Shown in pieces: positions 27,469-38,899 of a stretch of DNA of 64,000 nucleotides. A model generated the notes under the pieces. The model was not told the DNA's origin. It did no database searches and saw only the letters and a program-made list of their open reading frames with translations. Origin of the DNA: Sphingomonadales bacterium (GTDB lineage: Bacteria > Pseudomonadota > Alphaproteobacteria > Sphingomonadales > Sphingomonadaceae). The position numbers were made by a program, and so were the translations under genes. Each line of letters begins with the position of its first letter. Position 1 is the stretch's first letter. Location of the stretch: the NCBI GenBank assembly GCA_025352685.1, contig JANXSN010000053.1:1-64000 (forward strand), read 5' to 3'.

Positions 27469-28146
27469 ATGTCCAAACCCGTCCGCATCGCCCCGTCGAT
27501 CCTGAGCGCAGATTTCGCGCGCCTCGGTGAGGAAGTGCGCGCCATCGAAGCGGCGGGGGCTGATTGGGTTCATGTCGATGTTATGGATGGCCATTTCGTC
27601 CCCAACATCACAATCGGCCCGATGGTGGTCAAAGCGCTGCGTCCACACACGACGCTGCCTCTCGACGTCCATCTCATGATCTCACCAGTCGACGGGTTCC
27701 TCGATGCTTTCGCTGAGGCGGGGGCCGATATCATCACCATTCACCCCGAGGCCGGACCGCACGCGCACCGTACCATCCAGAGGGTGAAGGGTCTCGGCAA
27801 AATGGCGGGCGTCTCGCTCAACCCCGGCACGCCGGCCAAGATGCTCGATTATCTGATTGATATCGTCGACGTCGTCCTCGTGATGAGTGTCAACCCGGGT
27901 TTTGGAGGACAGAGCTTCATCGAAAGCCAACTCAAGAAAATATCAGCGATCCGCAAGATGATCGATGCGACTGGACGGGACGTAAGGCTTGAGGTCGACG
28001 GCGGTGTTGACGCCGGTAATGCCGCACGCATCATAGCCGCCGGGGCCGATGTGCTGGTTGCCGGCACGGCGACCTTTAAAGGCGGCCCAACACAATATGC
28101 GGCTAACATCGCCGCCCTGAAAGCGAGAGCGGCAGGCGCGGGATGA
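27469..28146 (+). CDS. rpe: Ribulose-phosphate 3-epimerase
   Basis: Rpe interconverts ribulose 5-phosphate and xylulose 5-phosphate. The 225-residue TIM barrel has [36 protein letters not shown] with metal ligands, [27 protein letters not shown] and [28 protein letters not shown] (27990-28068). It follows the methyltransferase after 54 bases and overlaps the heparinase gene by four bases (ATGA). Confidence 0.96.
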   Translation: MSKPVRIAPSILSADFARLGEEVRAIEAAGADWVHVDVMDGHFVPNITIGPMVVKALRPHTTLPLDVHLMISPVDGFLDAFAEAGADIITIHPEAGPHAHRTIQRVKGLGKMAGVSLNPGTPAKMLDYLIDIVDVVLVMSVNPGFGGQSFIESQLKKISAIRKMIDATGRDVRLEVDGGVDAGNAARIIAAGADVLVAGTATFKGGPTQYAANIAALKARAAGAG

Positions 28147-29900
28147 GCGACCGCGACCCAAGCGAATTCCTGACCGACGAAGCGGGCCGTACCGAGGTAG
28201 AAGCCGGCAAGCGGCTGGTGCGCGCCGGAGACCGGGGCCTTTCGCTCGGCGAACGGCTCGCCAACGGTCTTTACCGACTGACGTGGCGGACGCCGCTTCA
28301 CGGCCTTCGGCTTAACGGCCGCTATCCACTCAAGCTTCTTGCTGTCCCAGCGGATCCGCTCCCTGGCAATCCTGAAGCGGGACGCCAGCTGGCCGAGGGC
28401 AACATGGTCAAGGGTCGCGAATCGATTGCGGTCGACGAAATCGATTTCTGCGGCACGGGCGCGTCGCCCGCGCTCACGACGCACATCGAGCGCTTTGCGT
28501 GGCTGCGTGACCTGGCACTCGGTGTGAGCCGTGCTGAAGGGGCTCCGATTGCCGAACGGCTGATGCGCGTCTGGCTCGAACGACACGGCAATCAGGTCAG
28601 TGATCCCGCCTGGTCACCCGACCGAATCGGGTGGCGAATGCTGTTCTGGGCCGCGCATGCACCGCTGATCCTGTCATCGACTGACCTGGTCTATCGTTCC
28701 GCCGTGCTCAATGCCCTAGCCCGCGGTGCACGCCACCTCGATCGGGGAGCCGACCGCGCTCCTGCAGGACTTGCCCGAATTGCTGCGTGGGCCGGTGTCG
28801 TCGCCGCCGGCTTATTGATCCCTGGCGGCGGGCCTCGTCAGGCATTCGGTGAGGCCGGGCTCGCCAGGGCGCTGACTTCCGGCATGAGCGCCGACGGTGG
28901 CATCGTCACACGTGCGCCTGCCGATCAGATCGATCTCATTGAGCTCCTTTCGATGCTTGCCTCCGTGTACGATGTGCGTCGCGTCCCATTTCCCGACAGT
29001 AACCAAAAAGCACTCGACCGCGCCGTGGCTGCACTTATCGGTGTACAAATGGGGGATGGCGCTCTCTCGAGCTGGCAAGGCGCGGGTCCGATTGCGGCGG
29101 GACGGGTTGACGCAGTAGTTTTGGCCTCGCGTGTCCGCACGCGCCCGCTGCGTCAGGCGCGTGACTGGGGCTATCAGCGCATGGCGGGTGGCAGCACCCC
29201 GCAGCTAACCGTCGTCGTGGCCGATATGGCCCCGCCACCACCAAGTCGCATCGCGAGGGGCGGCTGTGCGTCAACGCTCGCCTTTGAACTATCCGACGGG
29301 GCACAGCGCCTGATCGTCAATTGCGGCAATACCGGCGGCACATCGGCGATACCGACCGATCTGGCCAAGGCGCTGAGGACAACCGCTGCCCATTCAACAC
29401 TGACTTTGGGCGACAGCAATTCGACAGCGATTCATGCCGACGGCTCGTTGGGTGCGGGCGTCGGCTCGGTCGAAGTTGACCGCGAGGAGCTGGAAGGCGG
29501 CAGCCGTATCGACGCCAGTCACGACGGCTATGCACGTCGTTTCGGCCTCATCCACAAACGCACGCTTGCGCTCTCCGCGAGCGGGCGTGAGTTACGCGGC
29601 GAAGATGCGCTGCTGCCGGCGCCGAAACGCCGCAAGATCACCAGCGTGCCGTTTGCGATACGATTCCATCTTGCGCCTCACGTCGAAGTGACGCCAACCG
29701 CGGACGGACAAGCTGCACTTCTGCGCATCGAGCAAGGGCCACTGTGGCAATTTCGCTGTCGCGGCGGCAAGTTGTCGGTCGAAGAAAGCTTGTGGATCGA
29801 TGCCGACGGCCGTCCGCACGCGACGCAACAATTCGTGATCGAAGGTGAATCTCCGCCGGGCGGCACCAGCGTTGCATGGTTGCTCAAGCGGGCGGGGTAG
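28143..29900 (+). CDS. Heparinase II/III family protein
   Basis: A 585-residue protein of the heparinase II/III-like family. An alpha-helical toroid part has [36 protein letters not shown] helices and [13 protein letters not shown] beta-sandwich C-terminal domain follows with [28 protein letters not shown] and a final [11 protein letters not shown]. These proteins are nearly universal in alphaproteobacteria between rsmB and purH. The substrate of this branch is unknown, and cell-wall or exopolysaccharide has been suggested. No signal peptide is evident. Translation is probably coupled to rpe. Confidence 0.88.
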   Translation: MSDRDPSEFLTDEAGRTEVEAGKRLVRAGDRGLSLGERLANGLYRLTWRTPLHGLRLNGRYPLKLLAVPADPLPGNPEAGRQLAEGNMVKGRESIAVDEIDFCGTGASPALTTHIERFAWLRDLALGVSRAEGAPIAERLMRVWLERHGNQVSDPAWSPDRIGWRMLFWAAHAPLILSSTDLVYRSAVLNALARGARHLDRGADRAPAGLARIAAWAGVVAAGLLIPGGGPRQAFGEAGLARALTSGMSADGGIVTRAPADQIDLIELLSMLASVYDVRRVPFPDSNQKALDRAVAALIGVQMGDGALSSWQGAGPIAAGRVDAVVLASRVRTRPLRQARDWGYQRMAGGSTPQLTVVVADMAPPPPSRIARGGCASTLAFELSDGAQRLIVNCGNTGGTSAIPTDLAKALRTTAAHSTLTLGDSNSTAIHADGSLGAGVGSVEVDREELEGGSRIDASHDGYARRFGLIHKRTLALSASGRELRGEDALLPAPKRRKITSVPFAIRFHLAPHVEVTPTADGQAALLRIEQGPLWQFRCRGGKLSVEESLWIDADGRPHATQQFVIEGESPPGGTSVAWLLKRAG

Positions 29901-29958
29901 GTTCAATCAAAACGGATCGCCATCGCTCTACCCTGACGAGCGGCTCAACGAACGGGGC

Positions 29959-29968
29959 GGGGGGGGGG
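29959..29968. repeat. Run of ten G residues upstream of purH
   Basis: Ten consecutive G, preceded by GGGG and C (29954-29958), in the 163-base gap between the heparinase gene and purH. It could slip during replication or form a G-rich structure in the leader. No function is shown. Confidence 0.6.
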
Positions 29969-30063
29969 CACGGGACAACGTTCCTGTACTGCATCGCCTC
30001 AATAAATTTGATTTCCACTCACCAAAAATAGCGCAAGAAAACGAGACGAAAAACGTGACAACG

Positions 30064-31620
30064 ATGAAAATCACCCGCGCGCTCCTTTCGGTCTCCGACA
30101 AGACCGGCCTTGTCGAGCTCGGAACATCGCTCAGCGCCCACGGGGTCGAACTCGTCTCAACCGGGGGCACAGCCAAGGTCTTGCGTGATGCTGGTCTCAC
30201 CGTCCGCGACGTGTCTGACCTGACCGGCTTTCCCGAGATGATGGATGGGCGAGTCAAGACGTTGCACCCAGCCGTCCACGGCGGACTGCTGGCGGTGCGC
30301 GACAATCCCGAGCACGTCGCCGCGATGGAGACGCACGGCATCGGTCCGATCGATCTGGTGGTGGTCAATCTCTACCCTTTTGCAGCAACCGTAGCCAAGG
30401 GGGCAAGCCGTGACGAGATCATCGAGAACATTGATATTGGCGGTCCGTCGATGGTCCGGTCTGCTGCCAAGAACCACGCCAGCGTCGCGATTGTCACCGA
30501 CCCTGCCGACTATGCGTTGGTAGCAACCGGGGAAACGTCGCTCGAACAGCGCCGCGCGCTGGCCGGCAAGGCCTATGCTTCGACCGCTGAATATGACGCC
30601 ATGATCGCGTCGTGGTTCGCGATGGCCGATCAAGGGATCATGTTCCCTACCTCGCTGTCTGTGCCCTATAAACTCGGCCAGTTACTTCGATACGGTGAGA
30701 ATCCACACCAGTCGGCGGCCCTCTATCTGCCTGCTTTTGCGCCGTCTGGCTCGCTTGCGGATCATAAGCAGGTGCAGGGGAAGGAGCTTTCGTACAACAA
30801 CCTCAACGACGCCGATGCGGCGCTCGAATTGGTCAGCGAATTCCGCGACGGACCGCCCACCGTCGTCATCGTCAAGCACGCCAACCCTTGCGGTGTGGCA
30901 AGCGCCGAGACACTCGTCGAGGCCTATCGCGCGGCGTTCGCTTGCGACAGCGTTTCAGCCTTCGGCGGGATCGTGGCGCTCAACCGCCCCCTCGACCGCG
31001 AGACCGCCGAGGCGATCAGTGAAATCTTCACCGAGGTTGTTGCCGCCCCCGCCGCCGACGCCGACGCGGTCGCCATCTTTGCCAAGAAAAAGAACCTTCG
31101 CCTAATCCTGACCGGTCGACTGCCTGACCCCGCCCGTTCCGGGATGACGTTGAAGACGATCGCGGGCGGGGCCCTGGTCCAGTCGCGAGACAATGGGCAA
31201 TTAGGCGAGCTGACAACCGTCACCCGGCGCGCGCCAACCACACAGGAGTTTGCCGATGCGCGTTTTGCATGGACCGTCGCCAAGCACGTCAAGTCAAACG
31301 CGATCGTTTACGCCAAGGACGGTGCGACAGCGGGTATCGGCGCGGGGCAAATGAACCGTCTCGAGTCTGCGCGAATCGCTGCCTGGAAAGCCAAGGACGC
31401 CGCCGAAAAGGCGGGGTGGGCAAAACCGCGCACAATCGGTTCCGCAGTTGCCTCAGACGCGTTCTTCCCCTTTGCTGACGGCCTGCTGGCAGCAGTCGAG
31501 GCTGGTGCAACCTGCGTTATCCAACCCGGCGGCTCGATTCGCGATGCCGAAGTGATCGCAGCGGCAGACGAAGCGGGGTTGGCGATGGTCTTCACGGGCA
31601 TGCGCCACTTCCGCCACTAG
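30064..31620 (+). CDS. purH: Bifunctional AICAR transformylase/IMP cyclohydrolase
   Basis: PurH does the last two steps of IMP synthesis. The N-terminal IMP cyclohydrolase domain begins [18 protein letters not shown] and includes [15 protein letters not shown] and [16 protein letters not shown]. The C-terminal transformylase has [34 protein letters not shown] and [12 protein letters not shown] with the catalytic Lys-His pair. Length is 518 residues from ATG 30064; GTG 30055, three codons earlier, is possible. It follows the heparinase gene. Confidence 0.97.
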   Translation: MKITRALLSVSDKTGLVELGTSLSAHGVELVSTGGTAKVLRDAGLTVRDVSDLTGFPEMMDGRVKTLHPAVHGGLLAVRDNPEHVAAMETHGIGPIDLVVVNLYPFAATVAKGASRDEIIENIDIGGPSMVRSAAKNHASVAIVTDPADYALVATGETSLEQRRALAGKAYASTAEYDAMIASWFAMADQGIMFPTSLSVPYKLGQLLRYGENPHQSAALYLPAFAPSGSLADHKQVQGKELSYNNLNDADAALELVSEFRDGPPTVVIVKHANPCGVASAETLVEAYRAAFACDSVSAFGGIVALNRPLDRETAEAISEIFTEVVAAPAADADAVAIFAKKKNLRLILTGRLPDPARSGMTLKTIAGGALVQSRDNGQLGELTTVTRRAPTTQEFADARFAWTVAKHVKSNAIVYAKDGATAGIGAGQMNRLESARIAAWKAKDAAEKAGWAKPRTIGSAVASDAFFPFADGLLAAVEAGATCVIQPGGSIRDAEVIAAADEAGLAMVFTGMRHFRH

Positions 31621-31621
31621 A

Positions 31622-32404
31622 TCAGCCGACGAAGGCCCGTTCGATCACATAGTGGCCGGGATGCGAGTGCGCGCCTTCGATAAAGCCCATGCCCTCGAAC
31701 CGCGCGGCGAAATCGCGGATCATCGCCATCGACCCACACATCATGATGCGGTCGGTTTCGGGGTCAAACGTCGCCGGTCCATCCAGCTCTTCGAACAATC
31801 GACCCGATGCAATCACATCGCCGATACGCCCGCGGGTGTGGAATTCGTCGCGCGTGACGGTCGGGACATAGTGAAATCGTTTCGCTGCCTCCTCTCCGAC
31901 CAAAGGATCGCCGGCCAGTCGCGCATCGAGAATTTCTCGATATGCCAGATCGACAACCTGTCGCACCGAATGGACGATAACCAGTTGATCGAACCGCTCG
32001 TAAATCTCCGGCTCGCGCGCTACCGCCATGAACGGGGCGAGGCCGGTGCCCGTTGCCAGCATGAACAGACGTTTGCCGGGTAGAAGCGCGTCTGCAATCA
32101 GGCTTCCGGTCGGTTTCTTGCCAAGCAGCACCTGATCCCCCGGCACGATCCTTTGCAGGTGAGAGGTTAGCGGTCCGTCGGGGACCTTAATCGACAGGAA
32201 TTCAACTTCTTCATCCCACGTCGGCGACGCCATCGAATAGGCACGCAGCAACGGTTTTTCGCCCCTCATCAGGCCTAGCATCACGAACTCGCCCGCATTG
32301 AACCGGAATGAAGGCGGACGGGTAAGGCGAAAACTGAACATATAGTCATCCCAGTGCGTCACGGACGTCACTGTTTGACTGGTCAGATTGTCTGGAATGA
32401 TCAT
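31622..32404 (-). CDS. fpr: Ferredoxin-NADP reductase
   Basis: A 260-residue flavoprotein that moves electrons between NADPH and ferredoxin or flavodoxin. FVMLGLMRGEKPLLRAYSMAS contains the RxYS FAD motif, EVEFLSIKVPDGPLTSHLQ follows, and LFMLATGTGLAPFMAVAR is the NADP pocket. The C-terminus, HYVIERAFVG, is that of the subclass whose last residues cover the flavin. Start ATG 32404. It converges on purH with one base between. Confidence 0.94.
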   Translation of the reverse strand: MIIPDNLTSQTVTSVTHWDDYMFSFRLTRPPSFRFNAGEFVMLGLMRGEKPLLRAYSMASPTWDEEVEFLSIKVPDGPLTSHLQRIVPGDQVLLGKKPTGSLIADALLPGKRLFMLATGTGLAPFMAVAREPEIYERFDQLVIVHSVRQVVDLAYREILDARLAGDPLVGEEAAKRFHYVPTVTRDEFHTRGRIGDVIASGRLFEELDGPATFDPETDRIMMCGSMAMIRDFAARFEGMGFIEGAHSHPGHYVIERAFVG

Positions 32405-32456
32405 GCCAAAGCTATGCGCGGTTGTGCGCCGCAGCGCAATTGGAGCCACGCACCTT

Positions 32457-33935
32457 CTAGGCGGGATCGCGCGCCCGACGGAACAATTCACGATCCTCCT
32501 CGCGGAAGGCAAAGCGCCAGATCGCACAGGAGTAGAGGGCCAACATTCCCGGCATACCGATTACAATTTCGCTCCATTCTGGTGTTGCCGTCGCAATCGC
32601 GCCGAACGCTGCTGCGAGCGTCGAAGCCCCAAGAAGGGGCCAGCGCCACAACGATACCCGCGCGTTCAACAGATGCGAAGCCAACCGTACCTTGATCGCC
32701 GCAGAAACCGCCAGCGACAGGGCGAGCGCTGCAGCTGGCCCCATTGCTACCCAGTTTTGCTTCCAACCCGCGTGTCGCGCCCACAGGATAAGCAGGAACG
32801 AAAGGCCAATCTGAAGGCCAAGTGCGCCGAGCGAAATCATGAGATTTCGGTGCCGCGACACGTAAACCAGCGCCGCTTCACTGACGACGGCCGTCGCCGC
32901 CAGCACTTCTGCGAACAGGAGCAATGCAAGCACACCATTGCCGCCAACGAACACGCCTGCCTTGCCGATCAGGCCCATGACTGCGGCGCCCGGGATCCCA
33001 AGCGTCAGTGCGATACCCGTCTGCGCAGCAATGATCCAAAACCCCGCCCGGCTGATCGCCGCGGCAACAGCTGGCCGGTTGCCCTCGCTCAGGTTGCGTG
33101 TGATCACAGGACCTAGCACGGGGTCGAAGCTCGTCTTAAGCTTTTGCGGAAGCGACGCGAGCTGCTGCGCGACGTAATAAATGCCAACGGTCACCGGACC
33201 GACGAATAAACCCAGTATCGCGAGGTCGACACGCCGCGATCCCCATTCGATGGCGTCAGCCGCCGCCAAAGGCAGATTGCGCCGGACGAGCGCGCGCAGG
33301 GCGAATGAACTTGGTACCCAGCGGCGCGGCCAACCATACATCCGCACGAAAGGAATCAGCGCCGCTATGAACGCGGCAGCCATCGACAAGGCATAGGAAA
33401 CCAGCAGTCCGTCCTTCAGCGACCAATAAGACAGCACGAATGCCGTGACACTTATTGTCCACGGCTCGACCACCGACCTCGCGCGGACCGTGGCGGCGAC
33501 GTCAAATCGATAGGCTAAGGCCGCCAGCATTACATCTGTGGCGGCGATCACGAACACGACCAGTGCAAGCATCCGGTCGAGACGGCGGATCGCGCTGTTC
33601 GGGAACATCGCTTGCGGAAAAGTCATCAAGATGCCGGTCAAAGTCACGGACACCACGAGCACAACCAACAGCGCGTCCCAAACGATGTGCCCCGCTTCGC
33701 GGCCCTTTTTGCTCAACTGAAGCGCGAGGCCTCGCTTCAGTCCCATCGTCGCGAGCTGGGCCGCAAACTCGATAACCAAGACCACATAGGCCATCCGCCC
33801 CAACGCTTCCGGTCCGTAGACCCGCCCCGCGACGAACAGGAACGGTATACGCGCCGCGAGGCGCAGCAAAAAACCCAGCACATTCGTCCGCCCTCCGCGA
33901 GCGAGAGCGGCAAGATCGGACTTTTCGGCCGTCAA
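32457..33935 (-). CDS. Polysaccharide flippase (Wzx/MATE-like membrane protein)
   Basis: A 492-residue membrane protein with about 12 to 14 hydrophobic segments, of the oligosaccharide-flippase family. FLLRLAARIPFLFVAGRVYGPEALGRMAY near the start and RVDLAILGLFVGPVTVGIYYVAQQLASLPQ in the middle, in positions 33100-33230, fit the family (conserved gating regions). Start TTG 33935 overlaps the polA stop by four bases (TTGA), so it is translationally coupled to polA, an unexpected partner. No glycosyltransferase genes are beside it, so the substrate is unknown. Confidence 0.85.
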   Translation of the reverse strand: MTAEKSDLAALARGGRTNVLGFLLRLAARIPFLFVAGRVYGPEALGRMAYVVLVIEFAAQLATMGLKRGLALQLSKKGREAGHIVWDALLVVLVVSVTLTGILMTFPQAMFPNSAIRRLDRMLALVVFVIAATDVMLAALAYRFDVAATVRARSVVEPWTISVTAFVLSYWSLKDGLLVSYALSMAAAFIAALIPFVRMYGWPRRWVPSSFALRALVRRNLPLAAADAIEWGSRRVDLAILGLFVGPVTVGIYYVAQQLASLPQKLKTSFDPVLGPVITRNLSEGNRPAVAAAISRAGFWIIAAQTGIALTLGIPGAAVMGLIGKAGVFVGGNGVLALLLFAEVLAATAVVSEAALVYVSRHRNLMISLGALGLQIGLSFLLILWARHAGWKQNWVAMGPAAALALSLAVSAAIKVRLASHLLNARVSLWRWPLLGASTLAAAFGAIATATPEWSEIVIGMPGMLALYSCAIWRFAFREEDRELFRRARDPA

Positions 33936-36685
33936 TGCGCCGCGCCCCAGCTCTTGCCCGTGCCGATCTCAACGTCGAGCGGCACATCCAGTGTGACCAG
34001 GGGGCCCGCCGCGTTTGCCATCACGGCGCGTATCACCGCACTCGCCGCCTCGACCTGCCCTTCGGGAAGTTCAAAGACGAGTTCGTCGTGAACGGTTAAC
34101 AGCATTCGAACCGCTGGTAATCCGGCAGATATGAGCGCGGGGGTCATCCGGACCATTGCACGCTTGATAATGTCAGCGCTGGTTCCCTGAATTGGTGCAT
34201 TTATCGCGGCGCGCTCGCTGCCCTGTCGCTCGGCTTGGTTCGCCGATTTAATACGCGTAAAATGTGTTTTTCGACCGAACAAAGTCTGCGTGAATCCCGT
34301 CTCGCGCACGTGTTCAAGCGTTTCAGCGATATAGCGGTTTATGCCGGGAAAGCGCTCGAAATACCGGTCAATCAAGGCCTGAGCCTCGTCGGCTGTCGTC
34401 CCCATGCGCCCTGCCAGCCCCCAGCGCGAAATGCCGTATAAGATTGAGAAATTGATCGTTTTGGCGCGACCGCGCGTATCGCGGTTCACTTCGCCGAATA
34501 GCTCCTGTGCTGTCAGGCTATGGATATCCTGACCGTTCGCGAACGCCGCTTTTAGTGCGGGGACGTCGGCCATGTGCGCGGCAAGCCGTAGCTCGATTTG
34601 CGAGTAGTCGGCGCTGAGCAGGACATTACCGTCGTCCGCCACAAACGCCTCGCGGATGCGCCGCCCGGTTTCAGTCCGCACCGGAATATTTTGAAGATTG
34701 GGGTCGTTCGACGACAGCCGCCCGGTTTGCGCTCCGATCAATGAATAGCTGGTGTGGACACGCCCGGTCTCGGGGTTGATTTGAGACTGCAATGCGTCGG
34801 TGTAGGTCGATTTCAGCTTTGATACCTGTCGCCAGTCGAGCACCTTGCGCGCAACCTCAACGCCTTCCCCTGCCAGCCGCTCCAATTCGGTGACGTCTGT
34901 TGAATAGGCGCCCGCCTTGCCTTTACGTCCGCCTTTCAAGCCCATGCGGGCGAACAGCACCTGTCCCAATTGCTGGGTCGATCCGACCTGAAACGGCCCG
35001 CCCGCCGCTTCGTAAATTTCTGCTTCGAGCCGTATCATGTCACTGGCAAATTCAGCGGATAGCTGGGCCAGTGCCGCACGATCTACTTTGATCCCGTGCT
35101 GTTCCATCTGCGCGATGACGGGGACTAACGGGCGATCAACGCGCTCATAAACCGTTGTCACCGAGTCGCGCGACAGGCGCGGTTTGAAGCGGTGCCATAG
35201 CCGCAGGGTTACATCGGCGTCCTCGGCGGCATAACGCGTCGCATCGCGCAACGGCACCTGATTAAAGCAGATCTGTCCCTTGCCCTTTCCGCACACCTCG
35301 CTGAACGCGATTGGCGTATGTCCAAGGTGCAAGGCCGATAGTTCATCCATGCTATGGTTGAATTGCTTGCCGGCATCGAGCGCAAAACTCATTACCAGCG
35401 TGTCGTCATAAGGCGCAACGGCGACGCCGTGGCGCGCCAGCACCGTCATGTCGTATTTGGCATTGTGCGCGACCTTGAGCACGCTCGGGTCGGCGAGCAG
35501 CCCCCGGAGCCGGTCAAGTGCGGCGTCAAACGGAACCTGTTCGAGCCGCTCGGCGAACATGTCCGTGCCGCCGTGCGCCAGCGGGACATAGCAGGCGAGG
35601 CCGGGTGCAATTGCCAATGAAAAGCCGATCAGCTGCGCTTGCGTTGCGTCGAGACTATCGGTCTCTGTATCAAACGCGACCAACCCGGCCAGTGTCGCCG
35701 TTGCGATCCACTGATCGAGCCGGTCGAGCGTCGTCACACAATCATATCCGTCGAGGTCGAACGGCGTCTCGTCGACCGGCGCATCCGCAGCCGGAGCGGC
35801 GGCGGCAGGCTGGGCACCGGATCCGCCCACCTTGGCGAGTAGCGAACGAAAACCGTGATGCTCGAGGAACGCGCGCAACGGAGCCTCGGGGATTCCCTTT
35901 AGCAAAAGATCATCGAGCGGTTCAGGCAGCGGTGCATTGCATTCGAGCGTCACCAGCGCGCGCGACAGTCGCGCCATGTCGGCATGTTCGATCAGATTGT
36001 CGCGCAATTTTCCGGGCTTCATCGCGGGTGCTGCGGCCAGCACCGCATCAAGGTCACCATGCTCGATGATCAGCTTCGACGCGGTCTTGGGACCCACCCC
36101 CGGCACGCCCGGCACATTATCGACGCTGTCGCCCATCAACGCGAGCACGTCGCCCAATCGCTCGGGTCCGACGCCAAATTTTTCAATGACATACTCGGGC
36201 CCGATCCGCCGGTTGTTCATCGTGTCGAGCAAATCGATCCCCGGCTCGATCAGCTGCATCAGATCCTTGTCGGAGGATACGATCGTGACGCTCCACCCCG
36301 CCGCTAGCGCAGCCTTTGCATAACAAGCGATAATGTCGTCGGCCTCAAGCCCTTGTGTCTCAATGCAGGGAATCGAAAAGGCGCGTGTTGCGTCGCGGAT
36401 CATGGGGAATTGCGGGACCAGATCCTCGGGCGGCGGCGGTCGGTGTGCCTTGTATTGGTCGTACATGTCGTTTCGAAACGTCTTCGACGAAGCGTCGAGG
36501 ATCACCGCCATGTGCGTCGGCCCGTCGGCAGCGGTCAGCTCCGCTGCGAGCCGCCACAACATCGTCGTATACCCATAGACCGCCCCCACAGGCTCGCCAC
36601 GGATATTGGTAAGCGGCGGAAGCCGATGATAGGCACGAAAAATATAGCCCGAACCGTCAACGAGATAGAGGTGGTTGGTGGTCAT
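33932..36685 (-). CDS. polA: DNA polymerase I
   Basis: A 917-residue polymerase with all three activities. The 5'-nuclease domain (HLYLVDGSGYIFRAYH, GLEADDIIA, MGDSVDNVPGVPGVGPKTAS) is followed by the 3'-5' exonuclease with intact VAFDTETDSLD near residue 337. The polymerase has LLSADYSQIELRLAAH and LLTVHDELVFE. It repairs gaps and removes Okazaki primers. ATG 36685. The gene downstream is a flippase that overlaps its stop; lepA lies upstream on the same strand, 43 bases away. Confidence 0.97.
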   Translation of the reverse strand: MTTNHLYLVDGSGYIFRAYHRLPPLTNIRGEPVGAVYGYTTMLWRLAAELTAADGPTHMAVILDASSKTFRNDMYDQYKAHRPPPPEDLVPQFPMIRDATRAFSIPCIETQGLEADDIIACYAKAALAAGWSVTIVSSDKDLMQLIEPGIDLLDTMNNRRIGPEYVIEKFGVGPERLGDVLALMGDSVDNVPGVPGVGPKTASKLIIEHGDLDAVLAAAPAMKPGKLRDNLIEHADMARLSRALVTLECNAPLPEPLDDLLLKGIPEAPLRAFLEHHGFRSLLAKVGGSGAQPAAAAPAADAPVDETPFDLDGYDCVTTLDRLDQWIATATLAGLVAFDTETDSLDATQAQLIGFSLAIAPGLACYVPLAHGGTDMFAERLEQVPFDAALDRLRGLLADPSVLKVAHNAKYDMTVLARHGVAVAPYDDTLVMSFALDAGKQFNHSMDELSALHLGHTPIAFSEVCGKGKGQICFNQVPLRDATRYAAEDADVTLRLWHRFKPRLSRDSVTTVYERVDRPLVPVIAQMEQHGIKVDRAALAQLSAEFASDMIRLEAEIYEAAGGPFQVGSTQQLGQVLFARMGLKGGRKGKAGAYSTDVTELERLAGEGVEVARKVLDWRQVSKLKSTYTDALQSQINPETGRVHTSYSLIGAQTGRLSSNDPNLQNIPVRTETGRRIREAFVADDGNVLLSADYSQIELRLAAHMADVPALKAAFANGQDIHSLTAQELFGEVNRDTRGRAKTINFSILYGISRWGLAGRMGTTADEAQALIDRYFERFPGINRYIAETLEHVRETGFTQTLFGRKTHFTRIKSANQAERQGSERAAINAPIQGTSADIIKRAMVRMTPALISAGLPAVRMLLTVHDELVFELPEGQVEAASAVIRAVMANAAGPLVTLDVPLDVEIGTGKSWGAAH

Positions 36686-36728
36686 TGCAGCGCTGGTCTA
36701 GCAGGAAGCATAGGCGCTGCCACCACGA

Positions 36729-38522
36729 TCAGCCCTCATCGCCCATCCGCAGCGCTGCGATAAACGCCTCCTGCGGGATGCTCACACTGCCGTATTCCCG
36801 CATCCGCTTTTTGCCCTCTTTCTGTTTTTCCAAAAGCTTTTTCTTGCGGCTTGCGTCACCGCCATAACATTTTGCGGTCACATCTTTGCGCATCGCAGCG
36901 ATGGTCTCGCGGGCGATGACCTTGCCGCCAATCGCGGCCTGAATAGGAATCTTGAAAAGGTGACGAGGAATCAGATCCTTGAGACGTTCGCACATGCCGC
37001 GACCGCGACTTTCGGCCGTGCCGCGGTGTACAATCATGCTCAGGGCGTCGACCGGCTCTCCATTGACCATGATATTCATCTTGACGAGATCGCCCAGCCT
37101 GTGGCCGATCTGATGATAGTCGAAGCTGGCGTAACCGCGGCTGATGCTTTTCAGCCGGTCGTAGAAATCGAACACAACTTCATTGAGCGGCAATTCATAG
37201 GTTACCTGCGCGCGGCCCCCGACGTAGGTCAGGTTCTTCTGGATGCCGCGCCGGTCCTGACAGAGCTTCAGGATAGAACCAAGATATTCGTCGGGCACAT
37301 AGATCGTTGCCTCAATCCACGGTTCTTCGATGCTATCGATTTTATTGGGTTCGGGCATGTCCGACGGATTATGAAGGTGCAGGACGCCCTGGCCGTGGGA
37401 CAGGTGAATCTCGTAGATCACCGACGGAGCCGTCGTGATGAGGTCGAGGTCATATTCACGCGTCAACCTCTCCTGAATGATTTCCAGGTGGAGGAGGCCG
37501 AGAAACCCACACCGGAAGCCGAAGCCGAGTGCCGCGCTGCTTTCGGTTTCAAAGCTAAAGCTCGCGTCGTTGAGGCGCAGCTTGCTGATGCTCTCGCGCA
37601 GCTTGTCAAAGTCGTTGGCGTCGACGGGAAAAAGACCGCAGAACACGACTGGTTGAACTTCCTTGAAGCCCGGCAACGCCTCTAAAGCAGGACGTTTGAA
37701 GTCAGTGATGGTATCGCCGACGCGGGTCTGAGCCACCTCCTTGATCTGTGCGGTGATAAAACCGATTTCGCCGGCTGCAATTTCGGACAGGATTTCCATC
37801 TTCGGGCGCATGCAACCGACCCGGTCTACGATGTGCTTTGTCCCCGCAGACATAAAGATGATTTCCTGCCCCTTTCGAATCACACCATCGATTACGCGGA
37901 TCAGAACGACGACTCCGAGATAAGGGTCGTACCAACTATCGATCAGCATAGCCTTCAAGGGCGCGTCGCGGTCCCCCTTGGGCGGGGGGATGCGCTCGAT
38001 CACGGCGTCAAGCACATCCTCGATCCCAATACCGGATTTAGCACTCGTCATGATGGCGTTCGACGCGTCGAGACCAATTATTTCCTCAATTTCGCGCCGG
38101 ACCATCTCCGGTTCTGCGGCGGGCAGGTCGATCTTATTGATAACTGGTACAATTTCATGGTCATGCTCGATCGACTGATAGACGTTTGCAAGCGTCTGCG
38201 CCTCGACGCCCTGCGCGGCATCGACCACAAGCAGTGCGCCTTCGCAAGCTGCGAGGCTCCGACTAACCTCGTAAGCGAAATCTACGTGCCCCGGCGTGTC
38301 CATCAGGTTCAGCTCATAGCCTTTCCAGTCGAGCCGCACTGTCTGGGCTTTGATGGTGATCCCGCGTTCTTTCTCAATGTCCATATTATCAAGAACTTGC
38401 GCCGACATTTCGCGCGCAGTCAGGCCGCCCGTGGTCTGGATCAGCCGATCGGCGAGAGTCGATTTGCCATGGTCGATGTGGGCTATAATCGAAAAATTAC
38501 GGATTTTGTCGAGCGGGGTCAT
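36729..38522 (-). CDS. lepA: Elongation factor 4 (LepA)
   Basis: LepA is a ribosome-associated GTPase that acts on stalled or assembling ribosomes. Length 597 residues. The G domain has [14 protein letters not shown] (G1), [10 protein letters not shown] with the switch region, DTPGHVDF (G3), and [12 protein letters not shown] (G4). [13 protein letters not shown], the RRTGYASFDY-type stretch ([12 protein letters not shown]), and the C-terminal domain ending [22 protein letters not shown] are LepA specific. ATG 38522. Upstream 377 bases carry no clear gene. Confidence 0.97.
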   Translation of the reverse strand: MTPLDKIRNFSIIAHIDHGKSTLADRLIQTTGGLTAREMSAQVLDNMDIEKERGITIKAQTVRLDWKGYELNLMDTPGHVDFAYEVSRSLAACEGALLVVDAAQGVEAQTLANVYQSIEHDHEIVPVINKIDLPAAEPEMVRREIEEIIGLDASNAIMTSAKSGIGIEDVLDAVIERIPPPKGDRDAPLKAMLIDSWYDPYLGVVVLIRVIDGVIRKGQEIIFMSAGTKHIVDRVGCMRPKMEILSEIAAGEIGFITAQIKEVAQTRVGDTITDFKRPALEALPGFKEVQPVVFCGLFPVDANDFDKLRESISKLRLNDASFSFETESSAALGFGFRCGFLGLLHLEIIQERLTREYDLDLITTAPSVIYEIHLSHGQGVLHLHNPSDMPEPNKIDSIEEPWIEATIYVPDEYLGSILKLCQDRRGIQKNLTYVGGRAQVTYELPLNEVVFDFYDRLKSISRGYASFDYHQIGHRLGDLVKMNIMVNGEPVDALSMIVHRGTAESRGRGMCERLKDLIPRHLFKIPIQAAIGGKVIARETIAAMRKDVTAKCYGGDASRKKKLLEKQKEGKKRMREYGSVSIPQEAFIAALRMGDEG

Positions 38523-38899
38523 TCGCCGCGCCTAGCCGAGCAGGCCGCCAGCGCCAAGTCAGTCGGCATTCGTGCCCGAGTGACGGCACAATTCGGCCGT
38601 GGTACGTCGATTGGCCAACGCTTCGCTCTTTAGCACGCTTTGGCGGTATCTCCCGTCCGTTGCATAGTTTCTGCGCGATTTCGGCACGGCGCTGTCGGTA
38701 TGCGGGGGCGCCGCTCGCGGGATCATCGTCATAATTTGCGAACGCAAAAAAATGCGTCAAACGTGACGAATTGTCGAGGTTGCGGCCCATGGTCTAGCGA
38801 AGGCAGCACGCCGCTGTTAATTTAGATGTCGGGACGGGGTCGCACACCGTTTCATGGGCCAACCGTTTATCGGCGTGCCGGTGTGTTGAGGGGAACACC
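38523..38899. other. Intergenic region upstream of lepA, no supported gene
   Basis: 377 bases between the lepA start and the broken CsgG-like gene. It must contain the lepA promoter on the minus strand and the promoter of the decayed gene on the plus strand. I see no tRNA or terminator. A minus-strand open frame (38497-38790) starts MGRNLDNSSRLTHFFAFANY but its second half looks random, so I do not call it. Confidence 0.5.
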
